DNA of 64,000 bases from Gautieria morchelliformis (GCA_015179125.1 WHVA01000276.1:84083-148082), one strand, 5' to 3'; positions 11,635-23,759 are shown, numbered from the stretch's first letter. Made by a program: numbers and translations. The notes: a model not told the origin generated them from the letters alone.

Positions 11635-13663
11635 AGGGGAAGCCCGTCCCTGATTCTCTCTGAAGAATAGGGGACTTCTTATATCTCGATTGAAAGTGTG
11701 ACTAAGAGCATTTTCCTATACACCCTTGTATCGTATAGATTCAGGTGTTGCTTGTGAGTCACACATTCAGTAGTCCTCTTTTGTTATCTGATGGTTTCAT
11801 CGTGTTTCTTCACATAGCCTCTTCTATGGAAAACCAATTTAATCTGTTAGATTATCTTTAATGGTTTTGTAGGTCCCCAAGAGTCCTCGCTCCCGTTCAA
11901 TTCTTAAGTAGATAGACTAGATACTCATTCCCGTTGGCCAGAATGTACTGATTGTCAGTATCTCCTGTGTCTGGAACAGCTTGGGCAATGCCGAGCGCAG
12001 TGTACATCATTGGTGCTGCCGATGGGGATTCTGAATTTATATTTACCAGGGGCAAGACAACCAAGGTTGAAGTTAATAGTTCCGAGAGGATCATGACTGA
12101 TTTTGGGAGAATGACTCGACTAGGGCTCGGCACTGTACCGTATGTTGGGCTGCCAGAACTGTCGACGGTACGGCCGTATTACGGGTTTACGGAACATATG
12201 GGTAATATATGTGAAAGGTAGGATTACAGACCCAGTACTTTGAGTATAAAAGCCAGTACGGGGACTCCTGAGCGGAACACCCTTCCTTTTTCCTACCACC
12301 CACTTCCCACCCCAGATCCTCTCCACCCCATGAATAAGTTTTGCATCTCTCCCAATACGTCTTGTGCGTCGCGCAAGGCACTTCTACACTCTTCTCCACC
12401 CAGGACCAAGCACCTCCCGCCACTGTGAGTACCATCCATTCCACCATTCACACCAGTTTTACCATGCTCACCATAATCCAATCTACACATGAAAAAGACT
12501 CTTCTGAAGATCTAAGATAATCGCCAGTTACACTCCTATCCCTATCACCTTCGTCGGACACGACGTTCGTCCACGCCACCCACCACCACCACCTCATCTG
12601 AACCCTGTCTTACAAGAAACTAAGTCTATATTGGATGGCCTGACTCATGACAAAGCATGCATACTTATAACGGTCAAAGCAGCCAACGATTTGCCTCAGC
12701 TCACATCTTGGTATGACAGACGTCACCATCCCTCAATGGCACTGGAACCAGACCCACCGTCTCTTCAGGAGCCACCCCCAGCATGTCGTGCAAACCGCAA
12801 CATCATGTCAAGGCACCTGGTAGAGGTCTTACGGCGCCCTTCAAACCCTCCTGCATCCTCAAAAGGAAAGGCGGGGTGTTGATTATGTTGCCCTTGACAC
12901 ACCGGAAGGTCGATTGATGCGAACCGCCGACATATCGGACCTACCCCTGCTGTCCCGATGACACCAACAACAAGAGATCCCCAGTGTTCTTCTATTCGAC
13001 CCTCTCTTCATGGCAATGAGCTGACTGAATGGTAGTTGTATCAGCCAGCCTGAAGACAGAAACTCTTCCATAAAGCCCCAAGACCCACGATCCAAGTTCC
13101 GATGGCATGTTCCGATGGTAAGAAGGGAGGCAAGCCCACTTCTCTCCTGTCTCAGGTGTATGAGGACCTTGCGTTTTGTCCTCGGGATCTGAGTCACCTG
13201 CAGGGATGGTTCAGTTTTGGATGAAGAAGGCACAGACCGCGCTAGGCCAGCTGGGGTGTCGTCTAAGAAAATAAAGGCAAGGGTGTGGATCCTCTCGAGA
13301 GGGGGTTGTCAACACTTCTCAAGGGTGGACATCGGGGTGGTCATAATGATCAGGTATGCAATGCATGTCCCCAAGATGCGGCTGGTGTTGGCACTTGAAA
13401 GAGGACTTTGGCTCCTCCCTGTCTGCTAAGATCTGCTTGTAGCCGCTGTGTATCTAGCACGCTGGATCAGCCTCCGAGGCAGAGTGGCGGCACGCCTCAG
13501 CTGAGACACTAGTGGAGTCACTGGTGTTCAGCTGAGATGTGGCGCCACTCCTGAATGCAATGGTGCCGGCCCCTTGTTGGCCACAGAAGGCTCTGCGACT
13601 ATGGCGAGGTCGTGATACACTCACCGTGCGCAACGACCTGACCATAATCACAAGAGCTTTCTA
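11635..13663. other. Unassigned intergenic sequence
   Basis: Contains a minus-strand frame (11897-12133) ending ALGIAQAVPDTGDTDNQYIL, perhaps a gene fragment, and an open plus-strand frame around 12590-12882 without a recognisable domain. Pyrimidine-rich, low-complexity tracts (12290-12600) are present. Nothing can be named. Confidence 0.25.
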
Positions 13664-13736
13664 TGGTGAAGACCTTGCTGGCCACCAAAGGTTCTGCAAG
13701 TTGCAGAGCCTTGGGTGGCCAGCAAGGTCTTCACCA
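13664..13736. repeat. 73-bp near-perfect palindrome
   Basis: Two 36-nt arms separated by a single G (13700). The left arm begins TGGTGAAGACCTTGCTGGCC and the right arm ends with its reverse complement; the arms differ at two positions. No T-run follows, so it is not an obvious Pol III terminator. It could be a fold-back element end, a hairpin RNA precursor or an inverted micro-duplication. Confidence 0.9.
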
Positions 13737-14942
13737 CAGCAGTCTCAGGAGAGTGGTATGTCCCCATCGACGATTGGATGGACGTTGATGAAGAATGAGA
13801 ACTTTCCCCATTCACTCTTGCCTTCTGACCAAGACCAGAGCGATTATACGGATGTCGATGATGAGGATGTCGACTGTTCCCTTGAGACTCTGAGGATATC
13901 AGTTATCTTGGGATGTTCAATATGACCTCAGAGTCATGTTGCGGATCTAGGAACAGCATTGCTGGTTTCCAATCGCATTGGTGATCAATAGGTATAATCA
14001 ATTAATGCACTCAAAGACAGTATCTAACTTCATTCAAAGTCCCCAGGGCTTCACTGGGAAGTGTCACTGTGTGGCGCATGGGAGCGACCATCAGTACACT
14101 TCCCGCTACCAGAGTTGATGGGTGCAAACTACAATACTTGCGCACTGCTCTCGTCAAGCATTAGCAACTGCAATCGGCAATACAACTACTCAAAGATTTG
14201 AAGACTTGAAAACTGTCATGCTGAGTGGACGCAAATATGAATTCTTGTCTTTTCACCTGGAGACTAGCACACTCTTGTCCACCGGCTTGCAGTACAACAC
14301 TTACAACCATTGTGCTAGGTTCGTGGATGGTTTGGCATTGGCGAACCGCCCAGGCAAGAGCTGGAGAGTCCCATTGTGAGCTTGAACTGCTCTCACACGA
14401 AGGCCTTTGGCGGGGCATTGAGAATGTGGCGGAGATAGCAGCATCCCCACATTTTCCATGCAGATCCACGGCTGTGTGACTGGAAAGGGATGTTGGGCAG
14501 CGTTTTTCAATGAAGAACATGGGTGCAGGCGAGAGAAAATCCAGAGGGTGGGTGCACAGGCCATGCTTGAGCCGTTTGTCCACGTTAACATGAAGGGCAT
14601 ATGCAGTTTGGCATGAGAGTCTTTGAACCTCCTTCTGGAAATGTATCTCTAGCTCAGAGTAGTACAGCTTTATAGTAGTAGCACTGATAATAATCATGTG
14701 GTTTTATTCTTGAATATTCAAGTATATTTTCGTACTTATATAAGCATTAGAGAACGGTTGCGTCCACGCTGTGCATATGCCATATACTGTAGTATTGATA
14801 CACATGGTATGAGATTAGGGACACGCACTTCAAATACAAAGATCAACTGTGATGGCAAGGGCCGGCCGACGCCGCACAGCTTTGGAAGCCGACGCACCCA
14901 CAGATATCAACAGAGTTCGGTCACTGGCCGGGCGTCTCACCG
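13737..14942. other. Unassigned region upstream of the GT17 gene
   Basis: The longest open frame is 178 codons on minus (14161-14697), without a recognisable domain and overlapped by plus-strand frames. A TATATAA at about 14738 lies about 235 bases upstream of the GT17 start; whether it serves that gene is unknown. Confidence 0.25.
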
Positions 14943-14970
14943 CCTCTCTCTCTCTCTCTCTCTCTCTCTC
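14943..14970 (+). repeat. (CT)n microsatellite just upstream of the GT17 start
   Basis: An uninterrupted CT dinucleotide run followed by CCCC ends 3 bases before the GT17 ATG. CT-rich tracts are common in fungal 5' leaders near the transcription start; the exact adjacency here implies a very polypyrimidine-rich leader. Confidence 0.9.
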
Positions 14971-14973
14971 CCC

Positions 14974-16443
14974 ATGGATCGCCGGCATCGGCGACTCCTC
15001 TCCCTCGCAGCCGCCCTCGCCTTCTTCTTCCTTCTCTACACCTATGCCTACCAGATCCGGAACACCATCTCCTACGGCTCCCGCCCGCTATGGGACACGC
15101 CCGACGGCCCGCGGCGCGTCGTCCCCCACTACTACGCGGAAGGCACCGCGTCCGACGCACAGCACTGTGCGCTGCACGGCTGGACCCTGCGGGACCGCGC
15201 GCGCGCGCCGGATGTGTGGGACGCGGTGCTGTTCAGCACGGAGCTGGACCTGCTCGAGATACGGATGCACGAGCTCGATACGGTCGTCGACAAGTTCTTC
15301 ATCATCGAAAGCGACCGTATGTTCATCGCCGTTTGTGCCTTTTTTTTTGTTGATCGTTGACCAAACATGCCTGCCTCTTCGTAGGTACGTTCACGGGCAT
15401 CCCGAAGGCGCCCGTCTTTTCGCAGAATCGCGCCCGCTTCGACGCCTTCGCCGGCAAGATCGTCTATAAGCTCATCAGCGGGCGCGTCCCCGCGCGCGGG
15501 GAGACTGCGTTCGACGTCGAGCGCCACCAGCGCGCTGCGATGACCGCGCTGATCAACGCGCATGTCCCCGCGCAGGCGCGCCCGCTCGTCGTCTTCTCGG
15601 ACGTGGACGAGATCCCGGCCGCGCATACCCTGCGTCTGATTAAGGCGTGCGCGGCGCCGTCGCCGCTGCACCTCCAGATGCGCAACTACATCTACTCGTT
15701 TGAGTGGCCGTACGGCTGGGGGAGCTGGCGCGCGCAGATACACGAGTGGGGCGCCCGTGAGTTTTACATGCACTCGAAGGCGACGGACGTCGTGTTGGCG
15801 GATGCGGGGTGGCATTGCAGGTGCGGTGTCTCTCATGGCTGGCCGCGGCTGCGGCTGCGTGCGCCGCCTGTGGCTGACGTTGACGTTGACGAGCGGTGCA
15901 GTTATTGTTTCAGGTATATCCACGAGTTCGTGACGAAAATGCAAGGTGCGGTTTGTCAGTTCCCGGTGGTGACTTTGACTGGCATCAAATTAATGTACTT
16001 ATGTGTGGTTTGCGCGTAGGTTTCTCGCACGCCGATCGTATTGGGGGAGATCGGTCCCTTCTCTCTCCAGCGAGGATTCAGAAGGTGATATGCGAGGGTA
16101 CGGATATATTTAACATGTTGCCTGAGGTCCGTCGTTACTCCCATTCTACGCACTCAATACTCATCATTCATCTTGACCTTCAGGCATATTCCGTACGTCC
16201 CGCCAAGCATTCACTTGACGTCGTCGACCCAACTGACCCCGCCAACCGCTTATCCAGTACAAAGACATGCTCTCTCTGATGCATCCCGATGCGTAAGCCC
16301 TAACGCCACATTCTGAGACTCGTCTTTATGACCAGTCCAGCAGGTCGCAGAGTGCAGTCGGCTTACCGCACCACCTCATACGGCACGCGGACAAGTTCAA
16401 GTTCTTACTGCCCGGGGGGTGCGAGCGCGCGCTGGAAGATTGA
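14974..16443 (+). CDS. GT17 family glycosyltransferase, seven exons including a 9-nt exon
   Basis: Probable beta-1,4-N-acetylglucosaminyltransferase-like enzyme of glycosyltransferase family 17 acting in the Golgi lumen. Exons 14974-15316, 15385-15820, 15902-15945, 16020-16126, 16184-16192, 16258-16292 and 16344-16443 join in phase to about 357 residues, normal for the fungal family. Residues about 8-28 ([20 protein letters not shown]) form a signal anchor of a type II membrane protein. Family motifs seen: [15 protein letters not shown], a DxD-type [10 protein letters not shown] (metal and sugar-nucleotide binding), [19 protein letters not shown] split by an intron, [31 protein letters not shown], and the tail [12 protein letters not shown]. 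The 9-nt exon (codes AYS) is required to join MLPE to YKDML. The ATG follows a CT tract. The exons are very GC-rich. A truncated copy lies at 7317-7730. Confidence 0.9.
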
Positions 16444-18875
16444 ATCGCTTTACCGTGCGTAAAGGGTTTGGGTCCGGGTTCGTTGTTTGTCCTCGCACAT
16501 TTTTAGGCCCGCCCGCAACGCGACTCGCCTTTTGGTCACGTGCGAGGCAGGTGTAGTGCGTTATTTGCTAGGAGCCTCTTTCGCGCACCTCTGTCCCAGC
16601 GCAGTAAATACCAGCTTTGCGCCCCTCGTCCTCTGTGACGGCGGCTCCGGTACAGTCCACCCATATATATGTTCCGGCGGGACGTACGGCGCACTCGCAC
16701 AGGCCAGACACACCCGCCGGAGGTTGGACTTCCCCCAGCTGCCGTTAAAGGTGTATATCTCGGGGGTGTATACTTATCTGAGGGGTTCTCACAAATTTAC
16801 TTTGTATTTATGTAACTAGTAGGATGTACACCAGACCTAATACGTCCGTCCAGGCTCATAGCTCTCATGCATGTGCACGGTAGTACGTGAGGGGCGCTGT
16901 ATATGGAGGCGGGATACGGGGCACGTGCACCGTACTGACAGGCTGGACACGGGGCGAGGTGCACCGTATGTAGAGGCGTAAGGACGGTCGGCGGTCACCG
17001 GGGACGGTTGAGGCGTAGGCCGACGTCTGAATTGAACACGCATGTATTTTGCAACACGTTGTACATGTTTCCCACAGCCTGCATCTCACTCCTATCCGCG
17101 AATTTTGCCACGTACTTACATTTGCCATCGACAATTTGTCAAAGCTGGCAGTTTCTCCGGAAGGAGTGGTCTGCTGCGAGATTTCGAGCTATCGAAATTG
17201 ACATTGCAAAGCATTGGAGGGAAAAATAGACGAAAGTGAGTTAGAGATGTGCCAGGCGAGGATTTACGCTGCCCATACTCCTGGTGCAACCCCGCCCGCT
17301 ACCGGATCACCTCCAGCACAGTGGGGCCAGACAAGCCACCTCTGAGCCGTGAAGTTAAGCCGATGGATTCTCGAATATCCCGCCGCAATTTTGTGCGTCG
17401 GCATGCGCCGGATCCGGGACTATGGCGACAGTGCAGTATGTGGGGAGCCGTGGGGTGGGCGACATGGGGGTCCGGCGCTTGAGGAGTGGTCTGTGCGCAC
17501 GCGACGGGTCGTCAGTCAGCGGACGCGCGCATACAAAGCACGCAGGACCCACTTCATAGCACCCCATCCCCGCGCACTCGTGTAGTACTCGTCGATCTGG
17601 AATGCGGCGCGCCGTGCATGTGTGGGCAGGGTGCTGCACCTGCTGCGGGTGCGGGTGACTCTGGCTCTGCGACTGCGCCTGGTGCTGGCCGCCCTGTCCC
17701 TATGCGCTTCTGCCCGCACCACGAACTCGCGAGCTGTTGCTGGGCCTGCTGCGTGGGACGCCAGCGCGGCGGCACCGTTATTCCCCGCGCCCGCACCCCC
17801 ACCATCCCCCCCAAACGGCGGATATGCAAAGTTCAGGCTGCGCGAGGATGGAGGCGGCGGCCCAGACTCTACTGTCGGTGCTGAGGCGGACGCCCACGTT
17901 GAGGAGAGGGGTGCACGGTGGAGTGTGCATGTGGAGGCGGCGAGAGTGTGGAAAGGTGGGTGTGTGGCGGGGGAGGGAGCTGGTACGAGTGGAGGAGATG
18001 CGTCCCGAGCGTGTGTGAGCTCGGGTGTTTATGCGGGTGCTGGTGGGCTGTGTGTGTGACGATACGTGTCCTTGTTCCTCCTGGTGCCTTGTGGCCTAGT
18101 ATCGGCCCAGTAGATCGGGTGCAGACAACCACGCAGGCAGCACGGAACAGACCCAGGGTGAAGCCACACCCGCAGAACCTCAGGAATCCCGCGCGTGAAG
18201 ATGACTTCTTCCGACATATCGATCGGTCAGTCGTTATATGAGCGTGAATTTCAGGGCGCACAGCTGGCCCGTCGATGTAAAGAGAACGCAAGCCGAAAAC
18301 GCGGGGGCCCTTTACGTGCAGCGGGTAAACGCCACTCCTGGGAGACAATCAGCTGACGGCGCAGCTACAAGCTCACGGCGATCAGCGGTTAGGGTACTCC
18401 ACGACGGGCTGGGACACCGCAACAAGAGCGAAGGTGTCGAAGGCAGTTAACGTGCTCTGGCCATCTATTATTTCGTCCAATCTTGACTATGAATATTTTC
18501 CTCTTCTTTTCCATTGCTCCATCAGATCTCTCTGCTGTGCAACCTGCTTGTCTCTCATCTATGCCACTCGGTCGTGTCTATCTCTGATGTTATATGTTTG
18601 TGTACTAGACTCGGAAGTGTAAAAGCGACTTCTGACCCAACAGCACTCTTCGACAGCCTTGCAACATTACATGTCGATGTATAAGAGAAAGCTGGGGGAA
18701 TAATGCGCATGTTCAAATGGGAGCCGGCCCAACGCAAAGTAGCGGACTGATTGGAATGGATATCGCGCGGTCAGTCCCATTGAGACCCCCAACTGCTTAC
18801 GGGTACTCAGCCAAACTTTGAACGGCCGATGGGATAGGTTTCTGTGAACGGCTGGGGAAGCAGTGGCAAACGTAG
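16444..18875. other. Long unassigned GC-rich region
   Basis: From about 16480 to 18440 both strands hold open frames of 60-160 codons rich in Arg, Ala and Pro, the usual appearance of GC-rich non-coding DNA. No domain, splice chain or RNA gene could be supported. Confidence 0.3.
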
Positions 18876-19288
18876 GTGTCTGAGAAATTAGCATTTGAAA
18901 GCGACATGTTGTGTAACCAACGCACCGCGCCGCTTGTCAAGACCGTGATCATTGACGGGGCGTGCCACAATGCGATCAGTGGTCGGGAGCTGATAATAAT
19001 GGGGTCCAATTCACTCTCGGGGCCGACTTGCAAATCAAGCAGAAGCGTTATAAACGACGAGTTTCTACCATGTGAGATAGTCTTCATCAGCTTAGTATCC
19101 CCGTGCTGGACGAAGAGACAAAGGTAATGGAAGAAACTGTTGTGGGTAGATGCCTCTCCTACAATGTTTCCAAGCAAATTGGAATGCTTGGACAGCCACC
19201 AGGTATACGCGTGTCGGCATTTAGCAGGGATGGACGAATTATAGGGGTCAGTTGGGGAACGTCTGCGCTGTTGTGCTTCCTTCGGTAA
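18876..19288 (+). pseudogene. WD40-repeat fragment
   Basis: Plus-strand frame ending 19288 contains QIGMLGQPPGIRVSAFSRDG followed by RIIGVSWGTSALL, the D-G-R-I-I/S-W-G-T-S pattern of one WD40 blade as found in Agaricomycete beta-propeller repeat proteins. The expected W-D at the blade end is lost and no full propeller is present. The preceding 200 bases may hold another decayed blade, but an overlapping 172-codon minus-strand frame (18797-19315) makes the assignment uncertain. Confidence 0.4.
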
Positions 19289-19792
19289 TTGTGCGATATT
19301 TACCATCGTACTCAAGTCTCTATTTCTTTCGGCATGTATTCAGGTACGGAAATTAAGTGTGCCTTTCGGGTCGAATCGTCAATGGGAACCGTGTTATAAG
19401 TAGACATCCGTAGAAAGTCAAGTACGCACAGTTATTAAGGTCGCACATGAATTTATCATGTTCACGCAACTCGGGGCTTACAGTAAGATAGATAGGGAGA
19501 GTCCATTCAGGGCAAATATGACCAGTTTTATATGGGAATAAGGATATGCTGCACGGAGCGAGACGGAGTAAGCAGCGGTGAGGTAGCCTGGATAGCCGAA
19601 TTGGCCGAGATGCTGCAAAGGGCTCTGTATACGAGCGCGCATCTACGGCAAACCGATTTCGAGCACGCAAAATGTGGGGTGTGGGAACGCGTATGCGTCA
19701 CGTGACGCATGTCAGCGCGGCATATGCCGCTCAAGTGCGGCACCTTTTCGCTCATCATACGATCCATTAGGGGCTTTCAGTCCCGAGCTAAG

Positions 19793-19839
19793 AAGCAGCT
19801 TGTTCAACCAGCCGGGGTCGCTGGTTGAACAAGCTGCTT
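19793..19839. repeat. Perfect 20-bp inverted repeat with 7-nt loop
   Basis: AAGCAGCTTGTTCAACCAGC, spacer CGGGGTC, then the exact reverse complement. It sits in the left terminus of the 19770-21326 element and is probably part of its subterminal binding sites. Confidence 0.95.
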
Positions 19840-20220
19840 GTGGACTTTGAAGTTTTCTGGCTTCGACAGTTCAGTGCAGTTCCCAATATATCTTCGCATT
19901 CTTGTTCGCGCTCCATGGCAATAGTGATGGGCACGGCCTGGCTTGGCCTGAAAGCCGTGGCTTTGGCCCGGCTCGCCCCGGCTTTGGCTTGCTAAAAACC
20001 TGAGCCAGGCCATTAGCACTTGGCCTGGCTCGGCTCCGGCTTGGCCTTGGCTTGGGCCATGGCCTGTTGGTGGGGGAATAGCCTTGTAGACAAGATATCA
20101 TTCTCATATTGTATGTAGCGTACCAAAAGGTATTCAAGCTCCTCCTCGTTGTCGATGATATCATCGGGGCTGTTTTGTCTCCTGCACCTGTCTTCTTGAT
20201 GCGTTGCCGGGTCACATTTA

Positions 20221-20726
20221 GGGGATCACGCAACGCCACACTGGGTTTCACCACACGTCCGGTGCTTGTGACTGCGACGCGTGCCCGGGCCCATCACGCA
20301 GAGCACAACCCCACGGTCTGGACAGTGCGCATCCGCGATGCACGGAGCGCGGCGGGGCGCCGGGGACGGGCCACGAGCTGCTCGGGTCGCAGAGGCCGGG
20401 CGCGGGGACACGGACGGCAAGCAGATGAAGCGCATGCGGATTAGCACTGCGGAGCGCGGCGACGCGCGGCTAGCTGGGCGCTGCAGGCGCGGGCATGGAC
20501 ATCGACGCGTCCAGCGCGGACGAGGAGGATGGGGAGCGCGGCGAAGGCGAGAACGAGAAGACTGGCGAGGAGCGCGAGAGGGAGCGCGCAGCGATTAGGA
20601 AGAAGCTCGAGGTGTCGCGCGCGCGGAGGAGAAGCAGCATGAGCGGGACATTTTTGATCGTTAGGGGATCCTAACGATCACGCAACGCCGCACTGGGTTT
20701 CACCATACGTCTGGTGCTTGTGACTG
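20221..20726 (+). repeat. Direct repeat pair bracketing a GC-rich insert
   Basis: The segment 20221-20274 (GGGGATC...GTGCTTGTGACTG) recurs at 20664-20726 with a few substitutions and an extra CCTAACGATC, creating a 10-bp perfect hairpin (20656-20679). The 390 bases between are much more GC-rich than the flanks and, in one plus-strand frame from 20495, read MDIDASSADEEDGERGEG and then a Glu/Arg-rich stretch like a nuclear protein. This may be a captured host fragment. Confidence 0.7.
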
Positions 20727-21417
20727 TCGGCGCCGTTAACTGCCTCAATTTCACTATCAGAATCAGCGATGCGAGGGTGGGGCATAGCAAGTGGGGTAAA
20801 GAGTAAGGGATAAGGAGACTGTAACTACACTATCATCGAAAAAAATTATATTCGCTGCCAGTATCAGAGCAGACATATCCTTTTTTGTGACCGAAGATCT
20901 TGTATTTAGGCGCTCGCCAGGCTTGCCATCATGGCAAGCTTGTAGGGATACCATTCACTTCGTCGTTCTTGCTTTTTTTGGCAGCACCTTCACGTGGGGT
21001 GCCCGGGTTGGCGTGCTTCTGTGGCATCTTCATTCGAATTTCTAGTGTAGAATTTCATGTACTGTAGAATTTCGCGTACTGTAGTAATGTTAGCGTGTGA
21101 TGACACCACGCGCTTGTCACCTTGAGTCACAGTTTGCGCTTACGAAGGCTGTTGTGGGTGGGTGCAGGCGGCATGACGGATGTGCTGGCTGCCGAATGCC
21201 GAACAAGCAGCTTTGGGCGCTTGCGACCAGCAGCAGTCGCTGCTAGAAGCTACCCCCGGGGCAGCTTTTCCAACAAGCAGCTTCTAGCAGCCAGAAGCTG
21301 CTTCTCACCTCGGGACTGAAAGCCCCTATTGAGGCAATTTGTGTCAGGTTGTCAAATTTCAATGAGTACCTTGGTAAGTATGGGATGTGTGCCTTCTACG
21401 AGCACATGATTTTCAAG

Positions 21418-23703
21418 CTACAGTTTCACATGGGCCGACTGGCTCTCGTTGAAAACCCTCATGTTCTCCGCGACTGTCTTGCCTCTGCATAAGGCTTTTG
21501 TGGCCACGGCATCTATCTCGTTGTCGTCGAGAGGTTTCCAGCACGTCTCCTCCAGATGTCTCCGGAGATGATCTTTCCGGGCGTACGTCGTCGGCACACC
21601 ATATCTTGTGCACCCGTAGGGGCACGGCACCTCCAGCTCCTCTGCACAGCGAAGGTCAGCCTCGGATTTGATGATCTTGGCATCAGATAGGTCCATCGAC
21701 CCATTCTTAATGTGCCTAAGCTCACGCATGAGGTGGGACTTGAAGTGCCGTTTGCCGTTTATGGATACATCTGCACCGCATGTCTTGCCGCATCCACTGT
21801 CAAAACGGCACTGGTATGAGTGCTGTGCCGTCTCCATATGCTGCCCATCGCCGTCGACGTTATTTGATGGCCCGGGGTGCGGGCTTGGAGAGGAAGCTAC
21901 TGGATCTGGTTGCATTGCCAGGGATCCCACCATCTCCAAACTGGCAGCATTTGCTGCCGGTGGGGTGGCCGTGGTGGTCCACGCCACCCCCTGGTTGTAA
22001 TATAAAAGTTTGTTTTGGATGGTGGGCCTGTAGCATGCGTCAAGGTTATGTCTCTGTCTGTCGAACACACGCGAAGCCACACACATATTCTGCCCACCAT
22101 CTGTATATTTTGTCATTCCACTATCATAGGAGAAGGACATTCCCTGATATGGTGATGGAACATTGTCACTGTATAGCACATTTTCCTGCGGTAGGTAAAG
22201 GCCTCTAACGTCTTGACCGCTTGAGAACTAGATCAGATATGTGCTATTACACCCATTAAAAATATTTGCCTACCCGGGATATTCCCTCAAGGCTGAATAT
22301 GAGCTGAAGGGCCGCGTCTGTCTGACTGGGAGCTGCGTGGCATGAGATCGGCCCTAGCTCTTCCGCGCCAAGCTCAGAAGCATTGTCGGCATACGCAGCT
22401 TGCGGTAGAAAACTGGGTCCTGTGTCTTGACCCCTTATAACCACGTCAGGTATGCACTATTGCACAATAAGGTTTGCGCCTACCCGAAGTATTGCCTTGA
22501 ATCCTCAGCGAATGTCCCATCTGTCTGTCCACTGGGGGGGGAATTCTTGCCTCACAAGTTGCGGATACTCAGAGTGGGTGCCAGAGAGTGGTATGCCATT
22601 CGGAGGTTGAGATGGATAACTGTTAATGGGCCATGGGTGATAAAGTCCTTCCGGCTCCCGGCTTCGGACAAAATGATTAATTTTCTATTGTCACGTATAA
22701 CGGCCACGTGCTTACCCGAAAGCATACTCCTCCACACGATAACCGACAGGTGAGCTTGTCGAGCCAGGGTGATGAGCCGCGCGGTACGGCATAATGTTTG
22801 CCACAGGCTCTTGGTTGCCTACGTGGTCATAACCGGTGTAGGGTATGTCCTGCCGGACGGAACGGAACTGAAAGTACTCTGAGCGAGCACCACTAACTGC
22901 TGTGCTGTTCTGGAGTGTCCGCTCGCCGTAAACATGCGGAACATTGTCTATCCGGGGTGCGCAATGCCGCCATCCCTGTTGGCTGCTTGAGAAAAAGGTG
23001 AGTACTGTTCTAGCATGCTGTAGAATGCTTGTACCTACCTATACTCTATCTGACCAGCCGAGTAATATGGCACATGTTCCGTCCCTGGTTGAAAGTCTGC
23101 ATCGGCGACTGGTCCAACGGCAACACATGGTGGAAACTGCGGAACAAAGCCATCTGCCGTCAGAAGCCGCGCATTTCTGTGCGTCAGCCAGTGAGCTTTT
23201 TTGTCTTCACTCTGACAGAACCTGACGAAGCATACTCAAAAGGTTGACCGGCGTTGTCAATCCAACCTGGGGTGACCGAGGTGCTAGCTGACACATCTCC
23301 AACAAGCTGCTCTAGCGGATACTCGAACAGGCATGCTTGTGGGTCGACGACAGGTGCGTCCTGCTGGACGTGATCTACAGCCGCATAATATGGGGTGGCG
23401 TATGCGGCCGAAACCTGGTCACTCCAGTGTTCTGACACGACTACATCACCCTGAAACATTGTTAGTGGCGTACATCTCAAGCTTGAGAAGAATGCTAACT
23501 TTTTTTTCCTGTGTAAAGGGCCGGTTAGTCCAAGCATATTCACTCGGACCTGCCACTGATGGTTGTGGCTCATAGAAATCATCCTGGGGACTGTTATACT
23601 CGATCCGGACAGGAGATTGCTGCGAGGGAAAAGATGGCGCGGAGGCAGTTACCGGGGACGTCGTACTAGTAGAGTAGTGCGTATACTTGGTTTGGGACGC
23701 CAT
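21418..23703 (-). CDS. C2H2-like zinc-finger protein, seven exons
   Basis: Putative DNA-binding regulator. Exons (minus) 23703-23500, 23450-23211, 23136-23039, 22985-22716, 22619-22484, 22433-22274 and 22185-21418 join to about 610 residues. The first 350 residues are Ser/Pro/Tyr/Gln-rich and disordered-looking. The C-terminal 160 residues hold the metal-binding part: YQCRFDSGCGKTC with RHFKSHLMREL, then CPYGCTRYGVP and RKDHLRRHLEETC, a Cys-Cys-His-His arrangement. Exon 5 needs one base fewer in its C8 run (G8 on plus, 22534-22541) to stay in frame, so it is either a sequence error or a new frameshift. All other splice phases agree. The start ATG at 23703 lies about 43 bases downstream of a TATA box. 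A fungal developmental regulator is possible; no specific target can be inferred. Confidence 0.75.
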
Positions 23704-23745
23704 CTGGGATCAGAGTATGTTGCGGTAAGGAAACGAACGCAAGCC

Positions 23746-23755
23746 CTTTATATAT
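23746..23755 (-). promoter_or_regulatory. TATA box of the zinc-finger gene
   Basis: Minus strand ATATATAAAG, 43 bases upstream of the ATG at 23703, a good position for a fungal core promoter with a short leader. Confidence 0.6.
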
Positions 23756-23759
23756 CTAC

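Larger units (their letters stand above)
19770..21326. mobile_element. 1.56-kb non-autonomous TIR element flanked by TA
   Basis: Starts GGGGCTTTCAGTCCCGAG and ends with the reverse complement, followed on both sides by TA (19768-19769 and 21327-21328). The terminal repeats extend as AAGAAGCAGCTT, and this AAGCAGCTT motif recurs in both orientations inside both ends, as transposase-binding subterminal repeats often do. No transposase is encoded. The interior has a GGCCTGGCTTGGCC-type simple repeat region (19930-20070) and a GC-rich block (20300-20640). TA flanks suggest a Tc1/mariner-type or similar origin, but the TA may belong to the repeat, and a hAT-derived MITE is possible. Confidence 0.7.

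Noticed and set aside
17255-17385. Possible 5S rRNA (GTGAAGTTAAGCC motif)
   Set aside because: Only the short AAGTTAAGC-like box fits. The expected flanking helices and length of a fungal 5S rRNA could not be found on either side.
17480-18450. Several long overlapping frames in GC-rich DNA
   Set aside because: Open frames occur on both strands in several phases with low-complexity Arg/Ala/Pro content, no introns or motifs; composition effect.
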